Of a stretch of DNA of 64,000 nt, positions 8,518 to 18,411 are shown one piece after another. The notes under the pieces are model-generated. The model was given only the letters and a program-made list of their open reading frames with translations, had not been told where the DNA came from and ran no database searches. Within the stretch, counting starts at the first letter, position 1. Every line of letters begins with the position of its first letter. The position numbers were made by a program, and so were the translations under genes. The stretch covers positions 62,001-126,000 of the forward strand of contig NZ_BMDC01000002.1 of assembly GCF_014635585.1 (NCBI RefSeq), read 5' to 3'. The DNA is from Rothia aerolata. GTDB taxonomy: Bacteria > Actinomycetota > Actinomycetes > Actinomycetales > Micrococcaceae.

Positions 8518-10263
8518 ATGAGTACCAGCACCAAAGCCCCCGCACCCCGCCGGCCCCAGCGTTCTATTCCCATGCCCCTGTGGCTACAGGGAGTTGTTGA
8601 GCTAGCCCAGACCGCGCTCTACTCTCTGCTGGCCGTTTTTATTCTGCTATTTGCCGTGTGGGTGGCGGGCGGTTTCGATAACCGCGATGTGCTCAGCGTG
8701 GCGGGTCTTTCTGCCCAAATCTGGCAGCTGATTCACGGGGTTCCGCTGAACCTGGATATTCCGGTACACGGTGCTTTTGACGCTATTTCGGGCACGATCA
8801 GCCTGATTCCGCTGGGGCTGACCCTCATTCCGCTGGCGCTGTGTTTTAGGTCGGGACGGCGCCTGGCGCAGGCCTCCTATGAGGGCCAGTTTTGGGTGCC
8901 CACGGTTGCAGGTGCCCTCGCCTACATGCTGATTTCGGTTCTTTTGAGCCTCTTTGTCTCGGGTGAGTATTCCTCCACCAACCCCCTGCTGGCAGCGCTG
9001 GTTCCCTGCTGGGTGGTGCTGTTGGGGGTTATCGGTGGAGGCTGGTACGAGTCACGTTCACTGGCTCGGATGATTGGCGTTAACGCCGCCGAATGGGTCT
9101 CGAAATTCAGTCAGTACTCGCGCTGGGCGGGCTCCTACGTGTGGACCGTTGTTAAGTCCTCTTTCGTGGCCCTGCTCGGTTTCATTGCCGCCGGTGCCCT
9201 GCTCTTTACCCTGGCTGTTTTTTATAACTGGAACGACATTCTGGCGCTGTATCAGAACCTCCACGCAGGGGCGATCGGCGATACGGCGATTACCCTCTTA
9301 CAGCTGGGCTTTATACCCAATTTCGTGGTGTGGGCTATGGCCTGGTCTACCGGGGCGGGCTTCTCGTTTGGTACCGATACCGCCGCTAACCTGCAGGTGA
9401 CTGACCTGGGAGCCCTGCCTGCCCTGCCCATTCTCGGAGCCATGCCGGTGCCGGTTCCGCCCTTTTCTTTCCTGGCGCTTCTGGCGCCGATTCTTGCCGG
9501 AGCACTGGCGGGCTGGTGGTTCTTCCGCGCCGGTGAAAACCACTTCGATGAGTGGCTCTCGCTGAAGATCCGCTTCCGCTGGATTACCTGGCCCCTCTCC
9601 ACCCTGCTGCTGGCGGTTGCCGTGGGGCTCTTGACCGGCGTGTGGACGGCGCTGATCGGCTGGCTCGCCCACGGTTCGCTGGGACTGGGGCGGTTTACCG
9701 ATATTGGCCCCCATCCGCTGTGGATGGGGCTCATGACCGCCGCCTGGATAGCTCTCGGTGTGGTGCTGGGCTTCGCGCTAGCGCCGCTCCTTGAGAAAGA
9801 CGCCACCGCTGAGCTGGAGCGGTTTGCAGATACCGACGCCCGGGCAGAGAAAGCCCGCCGCAAGAAGCAGAAGGCTGAAGATCGGGCCGCTCGCAAGAAA
9901 GCCCGGGCGGAGGCGAAGAAGCAGAAGAAATCAGAGGGTGCTGTTGAAACATCTCAAGAAACCGAGACTGCTCTAGAAACAGGGGCCTCTGAGGAAAACG
10001 AAGCTACCGAGGAATCAGCTTCTGTGCTCGCCATGCGCCGGATTTTCTCTGATGAGGTGTCAGAGACCGTCACCTCGGAGCCGGCCTCTGTGATTGCCCT
10101 GCCCTGGAATGACACTGATGGTCAGCCTGAGCAGGTTGCCGATGAGCAGGAAAGTGTTGAGGAGCCGGCTCCTGAATCGGAACCCGAACCGCGTCAGCAG
10201 AAGCTCAAGCGGGGCAGGGTGATTAGCCGACCCAAGGCCCGAAAGAACCAGCGGGGTAGCTAG
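8518..10263 (+). CDS. DUF6350 integral membrane protein (PerM-like, cell-division associated)
   Basis: A 581-residue protein with about ten hydrophobic segments over the first 430 residues, followed by a highly charged, probably cytoplasmic tail that is Lys/Arg/Ala-rich (EKARRKKQKAEDRA) and then acidic. The membrane part and the position directly before purN-purH match the PerM (Rv0955) region of mycobacteria. PerM is known there to support divisome stability, so a division role here is inference from the family. The ATG at 8518 has only a weak AAAGAC upstream and a possible -10 (GATAAA) about 8-14 bases before it, so the mRNA could be leaderless. Confidence 0.8.
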   Translation: MSTSTKAPAPRRPQRSIPMPLWLQGVVELAQTALYSLLAVFILLFAVWVAGGFDNRDVLSVAGLSAQIWQLIHGVPLNLDIPVHGAFDAISGTISLIPLGLTLIPLALCFRSGRRLAQASYEGQFWVPTVAGALAYMLISVLLSLFVSGEYSSTNPLLAALVPCWVVLLGVIGGGWYESRSLARMIGVNAAEWVSKFSQYSRWAGSYVWTVVKSSFVALLGFIAAGALLFTLAVFYNWNDILALYQNLHAGAIGDTAITLLQLGFIPNFVVWAMAWSTGAGFSFGTDTAANLQVTDLGALPALPILGAMPVPVPPFSFLALLAPILAGALAGWWFFRAGENHFDEWLSLKIRFRWITWPLSTLLLAVAVGLLTGVWTALIGWLAHGSLGLGRFTDIGPHPLWMGLMTAAWIALGVVLGFALAPLLEKDATAELERFADTDARAEKARRKKQKAEDRAARKKARAEAKKQKKSEGAVETSQETETALETGASEENEATEESASVLAMRRIFSDEVSETVTSEPASVIALPWNDTDGQPEQVADEQESVEEPAPESEPEPRQQKLKRGRVISRPKARKNQRGS

Positions 10264-10298
10264 GAAGGTTGGCCCGCACTCTCGGGCTGGCTACCTTC
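10264..10298. terminator. Bidirectional terminator between convergent genes
   Basis: GAAGGT pairs with ACCTTC around an inner GCCCG/CGGGC stem just after the stop of the DUF6350 gene. It faces the convergent gene ending at 10326. Confidence 0.55.
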
Positions 10299-10325
10299 AC
10301 CTTGTAAATCATCTTCTAGGAGTCA

Positions 10326-10748
10326 CTAGTTGGTGCGCAGCACCCCGCCCAGCATGGAATCTTTGAGCTGAACATTGCACTGCTCCTGGCGGGAGAGCGT
10401 GGCGGCGTTGTTGAGGCAGTCGGCGTAGGCGTTAGTCTGGTCTAAGAAGATGAGCTGCACGCTGCCGCTGAAGACCATAAAGAGGCAGCCCAGCATGAGA
10501 AAGCCCATCAGCGCATAGTCGAGGGGGTTCGCTTTCAGCCGGTACATGGTCACCAGCGCTAGCAGACCACAGACCAGGGCAACCAGCAGAAATATCAGCG
10601 CCGAAACAATGAACCAGCCCGAGTACATCATCTGAACGTAGCCGATAACTGAGGCACCCAGGGCAAGCCTGGTAAAAATTTTCAGGCGGGCACGCAGCTG
10701 GCGTTCGTGGGCGGGAAGGTCTTCGAAGGGAGTGGGCTGTGCAGGCAT
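10326..10748 (-). CDS. Small membrane protein, unknown function
   Basis: A 140-residue protein from the ATG at 10748 (MPAQPTPFEDLP). It has an amphipathic start and three or four hydrophobic segments: LALGASVIGYVQMMYSGW, IVSALIFLLVALVCGLLAL and YALMGFLMLGCLFMVFSG. The C-terminal tail has two Cys (ADCLNN, EQCNVQ) that could form an extracytoplasmic disulfide. The open frame continues far upstream across purN, but that part is antisense shadow. It is divergent from purN, and its function is unknown. Confidence 0.7.
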   Translation of the reverse strand: MPAQPTPFEDLPAHERQLRARLKIFTRLALGASVIGYVQMMYSGWFIVSALIFLLVALVCGLLALVTMYRLKANPLDYALMGFLMLGCLFMVFSGSVQLIFLDQTNAYADCLNNAATLSRQEQCNVQLKDSMLGGVLRTN

Positions 10749-10786
10749 AGACACAAGGTTACCCGGTATTGCGGGTATGCCCCAGT

Positions 10787-10813
10787 TCAGCCAACACCCG
10801 GAATGTTGGCTGA
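10787..10813. promoter_or_regulatory. Inverted repeat in the purN upstream region
   Basis: TCAGCCAACA (10787-10796) and TGTTGGCTGA (10804-10813) form a 10-bp inverted repeat between the divergent starts of the small membrane protein gene and purN. A possible -10 (TAAACT, about 10835) lies between it and the purN start. An operator or a terminator stem is equally possible. Confidence 0.4.
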
Positions 10814-10847
10814 CTAGAGCCATGATGCTTGCTGTAAACTGCTTTCT

Positions 10848-11414
10848 ATGCGCATTGTTGTGATGGTTTCTGGCTCCGGTACGAATTTGCAGTCCATTAT
10901 GGACGCCGTTGCCGAGGGCTCCCTGCCCCAGGTTGAGATTGCCGCGGTGGGTGCTGATAAGCCCTGTACCGGCATTGACCGCGCCGAAAAGGCGGGTATC
11001 GAGACCTTCCTGGTGCAGCCGTCGTCCTTTGAAAACCGGCAGGTCTGGAACCGCGCCCTCGAAGAGCAGATCGCCAGCTACCAGCCCGATTTCGTGATTT
11101 TTGCCGGCTTTATGCGGATTGTGGACGCCGATCTGGTCAAGCGGTTTGAAAACCGGATCGTTAATACCCACCCCGCCCTGCTGCCCTCCTTCCCCGGAGC
11201 CCACGGGGTGCGCGATGCCCTGGCCCACGGCGTCAAAATTACCGGCCTGACCGTGCACTTTGTTGACTCGGGCGTAGACACCGGCCCCATTCTGGCGCAG
11301 GCGGCGGTGCCGGTTGAAGACGGCGACACCGAAGAAAGCCTGCACGAACGTATCAAGGTTCAAGAGCGCAAGCTGCTGGTCAAAACCATCGCGGAGCTAG
11401 CCAGCGCGGCCTGA
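10848..11414 (+). CDS. purN: Phosphoribosylglycinamide formyltransferase
   Basis: Transfers a formyl group from 10-formyl-THF to GAR, the third step of purine synthesis. The 188-residue length is normal. The P-loop-like VSGSGTNLQS at the N-terminus, the catalytic Asn and His in IVNTHPALLPS and the Asp in VDSGVDTGP are all present. It lies immediately before purH and supplies the same pathway. folD and glyA, which make its cofactor, are encoded just downstream on the other strand. Confidence 0.97.
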   Translation: MRIVVMVSGSGTNLQSIMDAVAEGSLPQVEIAAVGADKPCTGIDRAEKAGIETFLVQPSSFENRQVWNRALEEQIASYQPDFVIFAGFMRIVDADLVKRFENRIVNTHPALLPSFPGAHGVRDALAHGVKITGLTVHFVDSGVDTGPILAQAAVPVEDGDTEESLHERIKVQERKLLVKTIAELASAA

Positions 11415-11455
11415 GGCCCCATAAATTTAGGATCACACGATCCTAGCCCGGGGCC
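11415..11455. promoter_or_regulatory. Nested hairpin between purN and purH
   Basis: GGCCCC (11415-11420) pairs with GGGGCC (11450-11455) around an inner AGGATC/GATCCT stem (11429-11434, 11439-11444). It starts at the purN stop and could attenuate read-through into purH. The rest of the gap (to 11526) shows only the purH ribosome site. Confidence 0.45.
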
Positions 11456-11526
11456 GGGGCTCAAACCGGCTCACACTCTACAAAACAATCCACCGGCCCC
11501 TCGAGGGCGAAAGAATTGGAGTATCT

Positions 11527-13131
11527 GTGAGTCTCATTGAGCTCGACCGCCTACCGTTCAAGCGCGCGCTTATCTCTGTTTTCGATAAGACCGGCCTAGG
11601 AGACCTCGCCAAGGGGCTGCACGAGGCAGGCGTAGACATTGTATCTACCGGCTCTACCGCCTCGACTATTTCTGCTGCTGGCGTGCCCGTGACCGAGGTT
11701 TCAGACATCACCGGCTTTCCCGAGTGCTTGGAGGGCCGCGTGAAGACCCTCCACCCGCGCGTCCACGCCGGTATTCTGGCTGACCGCCGCAAGCAGGAGC
11801 ACATTGATACCCTCAAGGAGCTTGAGATTGAGCCCTTTGACCTGGTGATTGTTAACCTCTACCCCTTTGTAGAGACCGTGGCATCGGGTGCTGACCAGGA
11901 TGCCATTATCGAGAAGATTGACATCGGCGGCCCCTCCATGGTGCGCGCGGCAGCAAAGAACCACGACGCCGTGGCCGTGGTGGTTGACCCCGCCCGCTAT
12001 GATGACGTCGTGGCGGCGGCACAGTCCGGTGGCTTTGACCTCAAGCAGCGTCGCGCCCTGGCGGCAGCGGCCTTTGCCCACACCGCAGCCTACGACACCG
12101 CGGTGGCCACCTGGACTTCAGCTCAGTTTGAGACAGACGAGGAAAAGGCGTGGGCCCCTTTCGCCGGCCACTCCTACCAGCTGGCAGAGTCTCTGCGCTA
12201 CGGCGAGAACCCCCACCAGGCAGGTGCCCTCTACACCGATTCCGCGGCTGCCCCCGGCATTGCTCAGGCGAAGCTGCTTGGCGGTAAGGCCATGAGCTAC
12301 AACAACTACGTGGACGGCGACGCCGCCCTGCGCGCCGCCTACGATTTCGATGAGCCTGCGGTAGCGATTATCAAGCACAACAACCCCTGCGGTATCGCTG
12401 TCGCCAGCCCCGGTGCAGAAGACGCCATTGCAGACGCCCACGCCAAGGCCCACGCCTGCGACCCCCTCTCAGCCTACGGCGGCGTGATCGCGGCAAACCG
12501 CGAGGTCACCGCGGCAATGGCTCAGACTGTCAAGGGCATCTTCACCGAGGTTATCATCGCCCCCTCCTTTAGCGCAGAAGCACTGGAAATCCTCCAGACC
12601 AAGAAGAACCTGCGAATTCTGCAGCTGCCCGAAAACTTTGGCCGCGACGCCCTCGAATACCGCGCTATCTCCGGCGGTGCGCTGATTCAAGAGGCAGACC
12701 GCATGCAGGCCTCCGGCGACGACCCCGTCAACTGGCAGCTGGTAGCCGGCGAAGCTGCCGACGAGAAAACCCTGGCAGACCTCGCCTTCGCCTGGCGGGC
12801 ACTGCGCGCCGCCAAGTCCAACGCGATTCTGCTGGCCAATGACGGCGCCGCCGTGGGCATCGGCATGGGGCAGGTCAACCGCGTAGACTCCTGCAAGCTC
12901 TCCGTAGAACGCGCCAACACCCTAGCAGGCGATGAAGAACGCGCCCGCGGCGCCGTGGCGGCATCTGATGCCTTCTTCCCCTTCGCCGACGGTCTGCAGG
13001 TGCTGCTGGACGCCGGCGTGCGCGCCGTGGTGCAGCCCGGCGGCTCCATCCGCGATGAAGAGGTTATCGAGGCTGCCAAGGCCGCTGGCGTGACCATGTA
13101 CACCACGGGAGCGCGCCACTTCTTCCACTAG
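11527..13131 (+). CDS. purH: Bifunctional AICAR formyltransferase / IMP cyclohydrolase
   Basis: Catalyses the last two steps of IMP synthesis. The N-terminal MGS-like cyclohydrolase domain has [13 protein letters not shown] and [13 protein letters not shown]. The C-terminal formyltransferase domain has KHNNPCGIA and the SNAIL-type KSNAILLAN. The 534-residue length is typical. The start is a GTG at 11527 with TTGGAG upstream. It follows purN in the order seen across actinobacteria. Confidence 0.97.
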   Translation: MSLIELDRLPFKRALISVFDKTGLGDLAKGLHEAGVDIVSTGSTASTISAAGVPVTEVSDITGFPECLEGRVKTLHPRVHAGILADRRKQEHIDTLKELEIEPFDLVIVNLYPFVETVASGADQDAIIEKIDIGGPSMVRAAAKNHDAVAVVVDPARYDDVVAAAQSGGFDLKQRRALAAAAFAHTAAYDTAVATWTSAQFETDEEKAWAPFAGHSYQLAESLRYGENPHQAGALYTDSAAAPGIAQAKLLGGKAMSYNNYVDGDAALRAAYDFDEPAVAIIKHNNPCGIAVASPGAEDAIADAHAKAHACDPLSAYGGVIAANREVTAAMAQTVKGIFTEVIIAPSFSAEALEILQTKKNLRILQLPENFGRDALEYRAISGGALIQEADRMQASGDDPVNWQLVAGEAADEKTLADLAFAWRALRAAKSNAILLANDGAAVGIGMGQVNRVDSCKLSVERANTLAGDEERARGAVAASDAFFPFADGLQVLLDAGVRAVVQPGGSIRDEEVIEAAKAAGVTMYTTGARHFFH

Positions 13132-13179
13132 AACTCAGGGGCGCGGGTACTGGGATAATGCTCGGAGCCTGGGGTCAAC

Positions 13180-13278
13180 CACGGGAAGCCTCTAGCGCCT
13201 GATTCCCTCAACGCCGCCGCAAGCCCGAGGGGCTTGGGGCGGTGCTTCAGTCCATACGGCGCGTTGAGGCTCCCCGTG
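13180..13278 (+). repeat. Structured repeat family B, copy 1
   Basis: The outer arms CACGGGAAGCCTC (13180-13192) and GAGGCTCCCCGTG (13266-13278) pair over 13 bp with one A-C mismatch. Inside are GCGCC/GGCGC, then a two-sided internal loop: 5' TGATTCCCTC and 3' CTTCAGTCCATAC. The loop closes on an inner GC-rich stem ending in AAGCCC-GAGG-GGGCTT. The internal-loop sides recur in copies 2 and 3, where both stems differ. Confidence 0.75.
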
Positions 13279-13333
13279 CCTGCTAACCGGTGCCAGCTAC
13301 CACCGCGCCGTCCCCATATCTCGAGCTCAACAC

Positions 13334-13426
13334 TTCGGTACACAGGGAGAGCCCCAGTACACATCTATATGTGTACTGGGGCTCTCCCTGTGTACCGAAC
13401 TTTTCCCTCAGGAATAAAGGTGTACT
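13334..13426 (+). repeat. Structured repeat family C, copy 1 (62-nt palindrome plus short tail)
   Basis: Arms 13334-13364 and 13369-13399 form a perfect 31-bp stem around a CTAT loop, with the centre GTACACATCTATATGTGTAC. The tail CCCTCAGGAAT...AGGTGTACTGA (about 13405-13430) matches the tail of the two longer copies near 22.0 and 48.7 kb. The arms differ from those copies outside the centre but remain fully complementary. Confidence 0.75.
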
Positions 13427-13444
13427 GAACTAACTCCGCATTAC

Positions 13445-14323
13445 CTAGGCAGCGGCACGCTCGGCAGCCTGCACCACGTTGACCAGCAGCATAGCGCGGG
13501 TCATCGGGCCCACTCCGCCGGGATTGGGCGAGACCCAGGACGCCTTCTCGGCAGCCTCGGGGCTAATGTCGCCGGTGAGCTTCTTCTTACCGGTCTCGGG
13601 GTCTTCGATACGGGAGACTCCCACGTCCAGCAGAATAGCGCCGTCCTTGACCATATCTGCGGTCACAATGTGGGGCTGGCCCACGGCGGCAACAATCACG
13701 TCGGCTGCGCGCAGAGCCCCGGCAACATCGGCAGTACCGGTGTGCACCAGGGTGGGGGTGGCGTTGACGTTCTTGCGGGTCAAGAGCAACCCCAGGGGGC
13801 GGCCCACGGTTACGCCGCGACCGAAGACAGCCACGGTTTTGCCGTTGAGGTCCAGCCCGTGGCGGGTGATGAGCTCAATGACGCCGTTGGGGGTGCAGGG
13901 CAGGGGAGAGTCAATGTCTCCGCCGGCGTTAAGCACCAGGCGACCCAGGTTGGTGGGGTGAAGGCCGTCGGCGTCCTTGTCGGGGTCGATCAGCTCGAGA
14001 ATACGGTTGGTATCAATGTGCTTGGGCAGGGGAAGCTGCACAATGTAGCCGGTGCAGGCAGGGTCATTGTTAAGCTTCTCAATTTCAGCCTCGAGCTCCT
14101 CCTGGGTGGTGGACTCGGGCAGCTCCACCTTGATGGAGGCAATGCCTACCTCGGCACAGTCGCGGTGCTTGCCAGCCACGTAGGAGTGGGAGGCGGGGTC
14201 ATCGCCCACCAGCACGGTACCCAGACCGGGGGTGATTCCCTTTTCCTTCAGCGCCGCGATACGCTCGGCCAGCTCGCTTTTAATCTGGGCTGCGGTCGCC
14301 TTGCCGTCGAGAATCTGCGGCAT
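13445..14323 (-). CDS. folD: Bifunctional methylene-THF dehydrogenase / methenyl-THF cyclohydrolase
   Basis: Interconverts methylene-, methenyl- and 10-formyl-THF and so feeds formyl groups to PurN and PurH. The catalytic Tyr and Lys are in [19 protein letters not shown] and the NADP-binding [11 protein letters not shown] are present. The ATG at 14323 is chosen over an in-frame GTG at 14332, because GAGGAG at the end of glyA is eight bases upstream of the ATG. Only two bases separate it from the glyA stop, so the two are surely co-transcribed and probably translationally coupled. Confidence 0.96.
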   Translation of the reverse strand: MPQILDGKATAAQIKSELAERIAALKEKGITPGLGTVLVGDDPASHSYVAGKHRDCAEVGIASIKVELPESTTQEELEAEIEKLNNDPACTGYIVQLPLPKHIDTNRILELIDPDKDADGLHPTNLGRLVLNAGGDIDSPLPCTPNGVIELITRHGLDLNGKTVAVFGRGVTVGRPLGLLLTRKNVNATPTLVHTGTADVAGALRAADVIVAAVGQPHIVTADMVKDGAILLDVGVSRIEDPETGKKKLTGDISPEAAEKASWVSPNPGGVGPMTRAMLLVNVVQAAERAAA

Positions 14324-14325
14324 GC

Positions 14326-15606
14326 TTACCACTCCTCAATACCGGAGTAGAGGGGGAACTTCTCGCACAGGGCGGTTACGCGCTTGCGCTGGGAGGCGAC
14401 GTCCACACCGGGCTTGAGGGTCTCGGCAATAATGTCTGCAACCTCGGTGAAAGCCTCGGCGTCAAAACCGCGGGTGGCCAGGGCCGGGGTGCCGATGCGC
14501 AGGCCGGAGGTCACCATGGGCGGGCGAGGGTCGTTGGGCACGGCGTTGCGGTTGACGGTAATGCCTGCCTCATGCAGCAGGTCTTCGGCTTCCTTACCGT
14601 TGAGCTCAGAATTGACCAAATCAACCAGCACCAGATGTACCTCGGTACCGCCGGAGATAAGCTTCACGCCCGCCTCAGCGACGTCCTTCTGGGTTAGGCG
14701 CTCGGCGATAATCTGGGCGCCCTCGAGGGTGCGCTTCTGGCGATCCTTGAACTCTTCGGAGCCGGCAATCTTGAAAGCGGTTGCCTTAGCTGCGATCACG
14801 TGCATGAGGGGGCCGCCCTGCTGGCCGGGGAAGACTGCCGAATCAATCTTCTTCTTGAGCTCTTCCTTGCAGAGAATGAAGCCGGAGCGGGGGCCACCGA
14901 TGGTCTTGTGCACGGTGGATGAAACAACATCAGCGTGGGGCACCGGGTTGGGGTGCAGACCTGCCGCTACCAGACCGGCAAAGTGGGCCATATCAACCCA
15001 GAGGTAGGCACCGACCTCGTCGGCTACCTCGCGGAAGGCGGCAAAGTCGAGCTGGCGAGTGTAGGCCGACCAACCGGCGATAATCACCTTGGGCTTGTGC
15101 TCCTGCGCCAGCTTGCGCACTTCTTCCATATCTACGCGGCCGGTTTCTTCGTCTACACCGTAGGCAACGATGTTGTAGAGCTTGCCGGAGACATTGAGCT
15201 TCATGCCGTGGGTGAGGTGGCCGCCGTGGGCCAGGGAGAGGCCCATGAGGGTGTCGCCGGGCTGGAGAAGGGCCTGCATAACGGCGGTGTTTGCCTGGGC
15301 GCCGGAATGCGGCTGAACGTTGGCGTGCTCAGCGCCGAAGACCTGCTTGGCGCGTTCGATAGCGAGGGTCTCAACAATGTCAACGTACTCGCAACCGCCG
15401 TAGTAGCGTCGTCCCGGGTAGCCTTCAGCGTATTTGTTGGTCAAAACTGACCCCTGGGACTCAAGAACCGCCCGCGGAACGAAGTTCTCGGAGGCAATCA
15501 TTTCCAGGGTGTTCTGCTGGCGATGCTGTTCTTTGTTAATCGCTTCAGCAACCTCGGGATCAACCTCGGCAAGAGGCAGGTTGAAAACTGACTGTACGTT
15601 GGTCAT
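14326..15606 (-). CDS. glyA: Serine hydroxymethyltransferase
   Basis: PLP enzyme that converts serine and THF to glycine and methylene-THF, the main source of one-carbon units. The 426-residue length is normal. The PLP lysine is in [13 protein letters not shown] (many homologues have TTHKTLRGPRGG), and GGHLTHGMK and [14 protein letters not shown] are present. It is the first gene of the glyA-folD unit. The start ATG has AAAGGACG upstream. The leader (15607 to about 15760) shows no riboswitch that I recognise. Confidence 0.97.
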   Translation of the reverse strand: MTNVQSVFNLPLAEVDPEVAEAINKEQHRQQNTLEMIASENFVPRAVLESQGSVLTNKYAEGYPGRRYYGGCEYVDIVETLAIERAKQVFGAEHANVQPHSGAQANTAVMQALLQPGDTLMGLSLAHGGHLTHGMKLNVSGKLYNIVAYGVDEETGRVDMEEVRKLAQEHKPKVIIAGWSAYTRQLDFAAFREVADEVGAYLWVDMAHFAGLVAAGLHPNPVPHADVVSSTVHKTIGGPRSGFILCKEELKKKIDSAVFPGQQGGPLMHVIAAKATAFKIAGSEEFKDRQKRTLEGAQIIAERLTQKDVAEAGVKLISGGTEVHLVLVDLVNSELNGKEAEDLLHEAGITVNRNAVPNDPRPPMVTSGLRIGTPALATRGFDAEAFTEVADIIAETLKPGVDVASQRKRVTALCEKFPLYSGIEEW

Positions 15607-15876
15607 GCAACGTCCTTTCGGTTGTCAATGTATAGCGCGTGAGAATTTTTCGCGCGAAGATTCTGCTCGGTGGAGACCAGTCCTCTTCTCGATTTTAGGT
15701 GAGCTCTACCCATACACCACAGAATTACTCGCAGAGTCCCTGATGTTTTAAAGAAGCTCCTGCTAAGTCTTGCTAGACTGAAGCCGTAAACGTGCGAGGG
15801 GAAACGCGGGTTTGCAACTAACACCAGAAAATACTGCGCCTCGGCGCATTCACACTTCAGCGTGAAAGGGCAACTT
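15607..15876. other. Divergent promoter region glyA / VWA gene
   Basis: A 270-bp gap between divergent genes. I see no hairpin of the repeat families, no RNA gene and no convincing riboswitch. CGCGTGAGAATTTTTCGCGCG (about 15638) contains a short imperfect inverted repeat. GCGCCTCGGCGC (15837-15848) is a small stem in the leader of the rightward gene. Confidence 0.35.
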
Positions 15877-17559
15877 ATGGGGAATGCTCAATCGCGCCGC
15901 GAAGCACGCGAAGCCCAGCGAAAGAAGAACAACCGCACCTGGGCAGCTCTTGGCGGTGCCGGAATAGTTTTGCTCAGCGGCGGAATTCTAGCCTACAGTC
16001 TTAGCTCGCCTGACTCTCATACCGCGAATCCTCAGGCTATACCGAGTTCTTGTACCACCACCCAACGGGTGACCGTGGCAACCACCGATGCTATGGCGAA
16101 GGTGCTGGAGCAGATTCCGGTGGATCCCGATGACTGCATTACCCTAGCGGTCTCGCACAATTCTTCTGCCAATGATGTTGCGACCCAGATTATCAAGGGC
16201 AAGTCTGCCCCTAACCTGTGGATTCCCGATTCCACGACTCGGGCGGAGCTGGCGCTGGCTGGTAAGGCCGATATGGTGACTAAGTCTGACTCTTTGGCCA
16301 AGTCGCCAGCTGTGATTGTTTCTTCAGAAGAGACTAACTACCCCACCTGGAACAAGGTTTTGGCCGATAACGCCAATGTGGCGATGGGCGACCCTCGGGC
16401 AGATTCGGGGGCTTTCGCATCCCTCATGAACGCTTCGGTTGAGGTCAGCGACGGTGAGACTAAACCCAATGAGCTGACCTCTGCCACAGGCCTGCGGGCT
16501 CAGACCATCGGGGTAGATTCGCCTGCTCAGACGGCGCAAGAGGGGATGAGGAGCGTTGAAGAGGGAAAGATTGCCTCTACCATCGCCACCGAGGCTGATT
16601 TTGTGCGTTATAAGCAGGATAATCCTGACTCTCAGCTCACCGCCCAGGTTCCTGATTCTGGTACTACCGAGCTGAACTATCCCATGTATCAGCCCACCGT
16701 GGGCAGCGGTACCAACCACACCATCGGTCAGGCCGCCGATAAGATTTCGTCTTTTGTTGCTAGTCAGGAAGGCAAAGAAGCCCTGGAACAGGTAGGCCTA
16801 CGCACTTCCGAGGGTAATGAGCTGGCCGACTCGCCCGCGGTGAAGGTCAAGACCCTGAACGAGACCGACCCGTCGGTGGTCTCTAGCACCTGGAGGTCTT
16901 ACCTGATTCAGTCGGCGCCGCTGAACGCCCTGGTGGCTATCGATTCCTCAAGTTCTATGGGCTGGGAGCTGGGCAATGAGGGGAAGACTCGCATGGATGT
17001 CACCCTAGAGTCTGTGCTGGCGGGCGCCCAGCTTTTCCCTGCCCGAGACTCGCTTGGCGTGTGGAGCTTCGCCTACGATATTGGGGAGGAAGACGGCCAG
17101 AAGACCGACTATCGAGAGATTGTTCCTATTCGGAATCTTGAAACCGATGTCAACGGAACCACCCAGCGGGATTTGATTCTTGAAAAGGCCCAGGCCATTA
17201 AGCCCTACCCTGATTCGCTGACCGGTCTCAATGACACCCTGCTCGCTGCCTTCCGAGAAGTTAAAGAGAACTATGAGGCAGACTCTACCAACACCGTGGT
17301 GGTGCTGACTGACGGTGAGAATACCGACCAGTCCGACTATCCCACTGACGAACTCATCGAGGCGATTCAGCGGGAGCAGGATCCTGAGAATCCGGTCTAT
17401 TTTGTGTTGATTGGAATTTCTCAAGATGCCAATATGCAGGCCCTTGAGGCGTTAGCTCCGCAGATTGGCGGGGAGGCCTACTCGGCCTCGTCGGCGGAGG
17501 ATATTCAAAAGATTTTCCAGCAGGCGCTGTCAGTTTCGCCTGATGAGGCGAAGTCTTAG
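15877..17559 (+). CDS. Substrate-binding and VWA domain protein, membrane-anchored
   Basis: About 560 residues. A basic N-terminus and one membrane segment (WAALGGAGIVLLSGGILAY) are followed by an extracytoplasmic part. A periplasmic-binding-like domain (about residues 50-310) precedes a von Willebrand A domain with a complete MIDAS site: the DxSxS in AIDSSSSMG, the Thr in SLTGLNDT and the Asp in VVLTDGENTD. This domain pair is a known actinobacterial architecture of unclear function, probably metal-dependent binding at the envelope. The ATG at 15877 has GAAAGGG six bases upstream, better than the GTG at 15862. It is transcribed alone. Confidence 0.85.
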   Translation: MGNAQSRREAREAQRKKNNRTWAALGGAGIVLLSGGILAYSLSSPDSHTANPQAIPSSCTTTQRVTVATTDAMAKVLEQIPVDPDDCITLAVSHNSSANDVATQIIKGKSAPNLWIPDSTTRAELALAGKADMVTKSDSLAKSPAVIVSSEETNYPTWNKVLADNANVAMGDPRADSGAFASLMNASVEVSDGETKPNELTSATGLRAQTIGVDSPAQTAQEGMRSVEEGKIASTIATEADFVRYKQDNPDSQLTAQVPDSGTTELNYPMYQPTVGSGTNHTIGQAADKISSFVASQEGKEALEQVGLRTSEGNELADSPAVKVKTLNETDPSVVSSTWRSYLIQSAPLNALVAIDSSSSMGWELGNEGKTRMDVTLESVLAGAQLFPARDSLGVWSFAYDIGEEDGQKTDYREIVPIRNLETDVNGTTQRDLILEKAQAIKPYPDSLTGLNDTLLAAFREVKENYEADSTNTVVVLTDGENTDQSDYPTDELIEAIQREQDPENPVYFVLIGISQDANMQALEALAPQIGGEAYSASSAEDIQKIFQQALSVSPDEAKS

Positions 17560-17575
17560 GACGCCGCCGCCGCGT

Positions 17576-18298
17576 CTAGGGGCGGGCGAGGTCAAGTTCG
17601 AAGTCGTAGCGGTCAGCGCGATAGAGGGCCCTGGTGGTTTCAATGGCCTGTCCAGCCCGGGTGAAGCCGACCCTCTCCACCACCAGTGCCGCTGCGCCCT
17701 GGGGCAGAGCAAGCTGCTCTGCCTCTGCGGCGGTGAGGTTGGTGGCGCTGATACGCTGGGTGGCCCGTTCAATCCGATAGCCGCTACTGGCAAGCTGAGA
17801 GTCCAGGGAGGTGGAGAACTCGGGCTCGACCCGGGAGAAGGCTTCGGGAATAAAGTGGGCGGTCTCTAAAGCGATGGGGGCACCGTTGGCCCAGCGGAGC
17901 CTGACAATTTTAATAACCTTGGAGTCGGCTTCTAAACCGAGGTCGCGCTGGGCAGCCGTGGGGGCAGGCACCATATGGCAGGAGAGCGTGGTGGTGGCCG
18001 GCGTCATTCCGCGGGCTTCAATATCTTCGGTGAAGGAGACCAGTGAGGGGCTTTTGACTGTAGAGTTTTGCGCAGCGATGTAGGTGCCCGACCCCTGAAC
18101 GTTATAGACCAGCTGTTTCTGGCTCAAGAGGGCTATTGCTCGCCGCACGGTATCGCGGCTCACCCCGTGGGCCTGCTGTAAATCCCGCTCGGTGGGTAGA
18201 AGCTCGTGGGGCTGGCCGACCGATATCATCGTGTCGTAGAGGTGCTGGGCTAGCTGCACATACTTGGGGGTTCGTGTGGTTGCGGTCTCATCGGTCAT
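17576..18298 (-). CDS. GntR-family transcriptional regulator with UTRA domain
   Basis: About 240 residues. The N-terminal winged helix (LLPTERDLQQAHGVSRDTVRRAIALL) and a C-terminal UTRA ligand-binding domain (RYDFELDLARP at the end) place it in the HutC/DasR subfamily. These respond to sugars or amino acids. The ligand cannot be told from the sequence. The ATG at 18298 (MTDETATT) is preferred over an in-frame TTG at 18358. It converges on the VWA gene with 16 bp between the stops, and no target operon is adjacent. Confidence 0.9.
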   Translation of the reverse strand: MTDETATTRTPKYVQLAQHLYDTMISVGQPHELLPTERDLQQAHGVSRDTVRRAIALLSQKQLVYNVQGSGTYIAAQNSTVKSPSLVSFTEDIEARGMTPATTTLSCHMVPAPTAAQRDLGLEADSKVIKIVRLRWANGAPIALETAHFIPEAFSRVEPEFSTSLDSQLASSGYRIERATQRISATNLTAAEAEQLALPQGAAALVVERVGFTRAGQAIETTRALYRADRYDFELDLARP

Positions 18299-18411
18299 AA
18301 AAGAATCATACGCCAGCGGGTTTTTCGGCTCGCCGAGAGGGTCTGTGTGAAGTAACAAGCACAGGCCCAGTGGGGGAGCAGCCGACTACCTTTGGCATAA
18401 TGGTGCCTATG

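Noticed and set aside
10749-11363. Upstream extension of the small membrane protein frame across purN
   Set aside because: This part is antisense to purN. The real gene starts at the ATG at 10748, where membrane-protein features begin.
13132-13444. CRISPR-like repetition in the hairpin-rich gaps
   Set aside because: The repeated units are inverted, not direct and evenly spaced, there are no spacers, and no cas genes are in the window.
15607-15760. Glycine or folate riboswitch before glyA
   Set aside because: I looked on the minus strand for the conserved cores of these riboswitches and did not find them.
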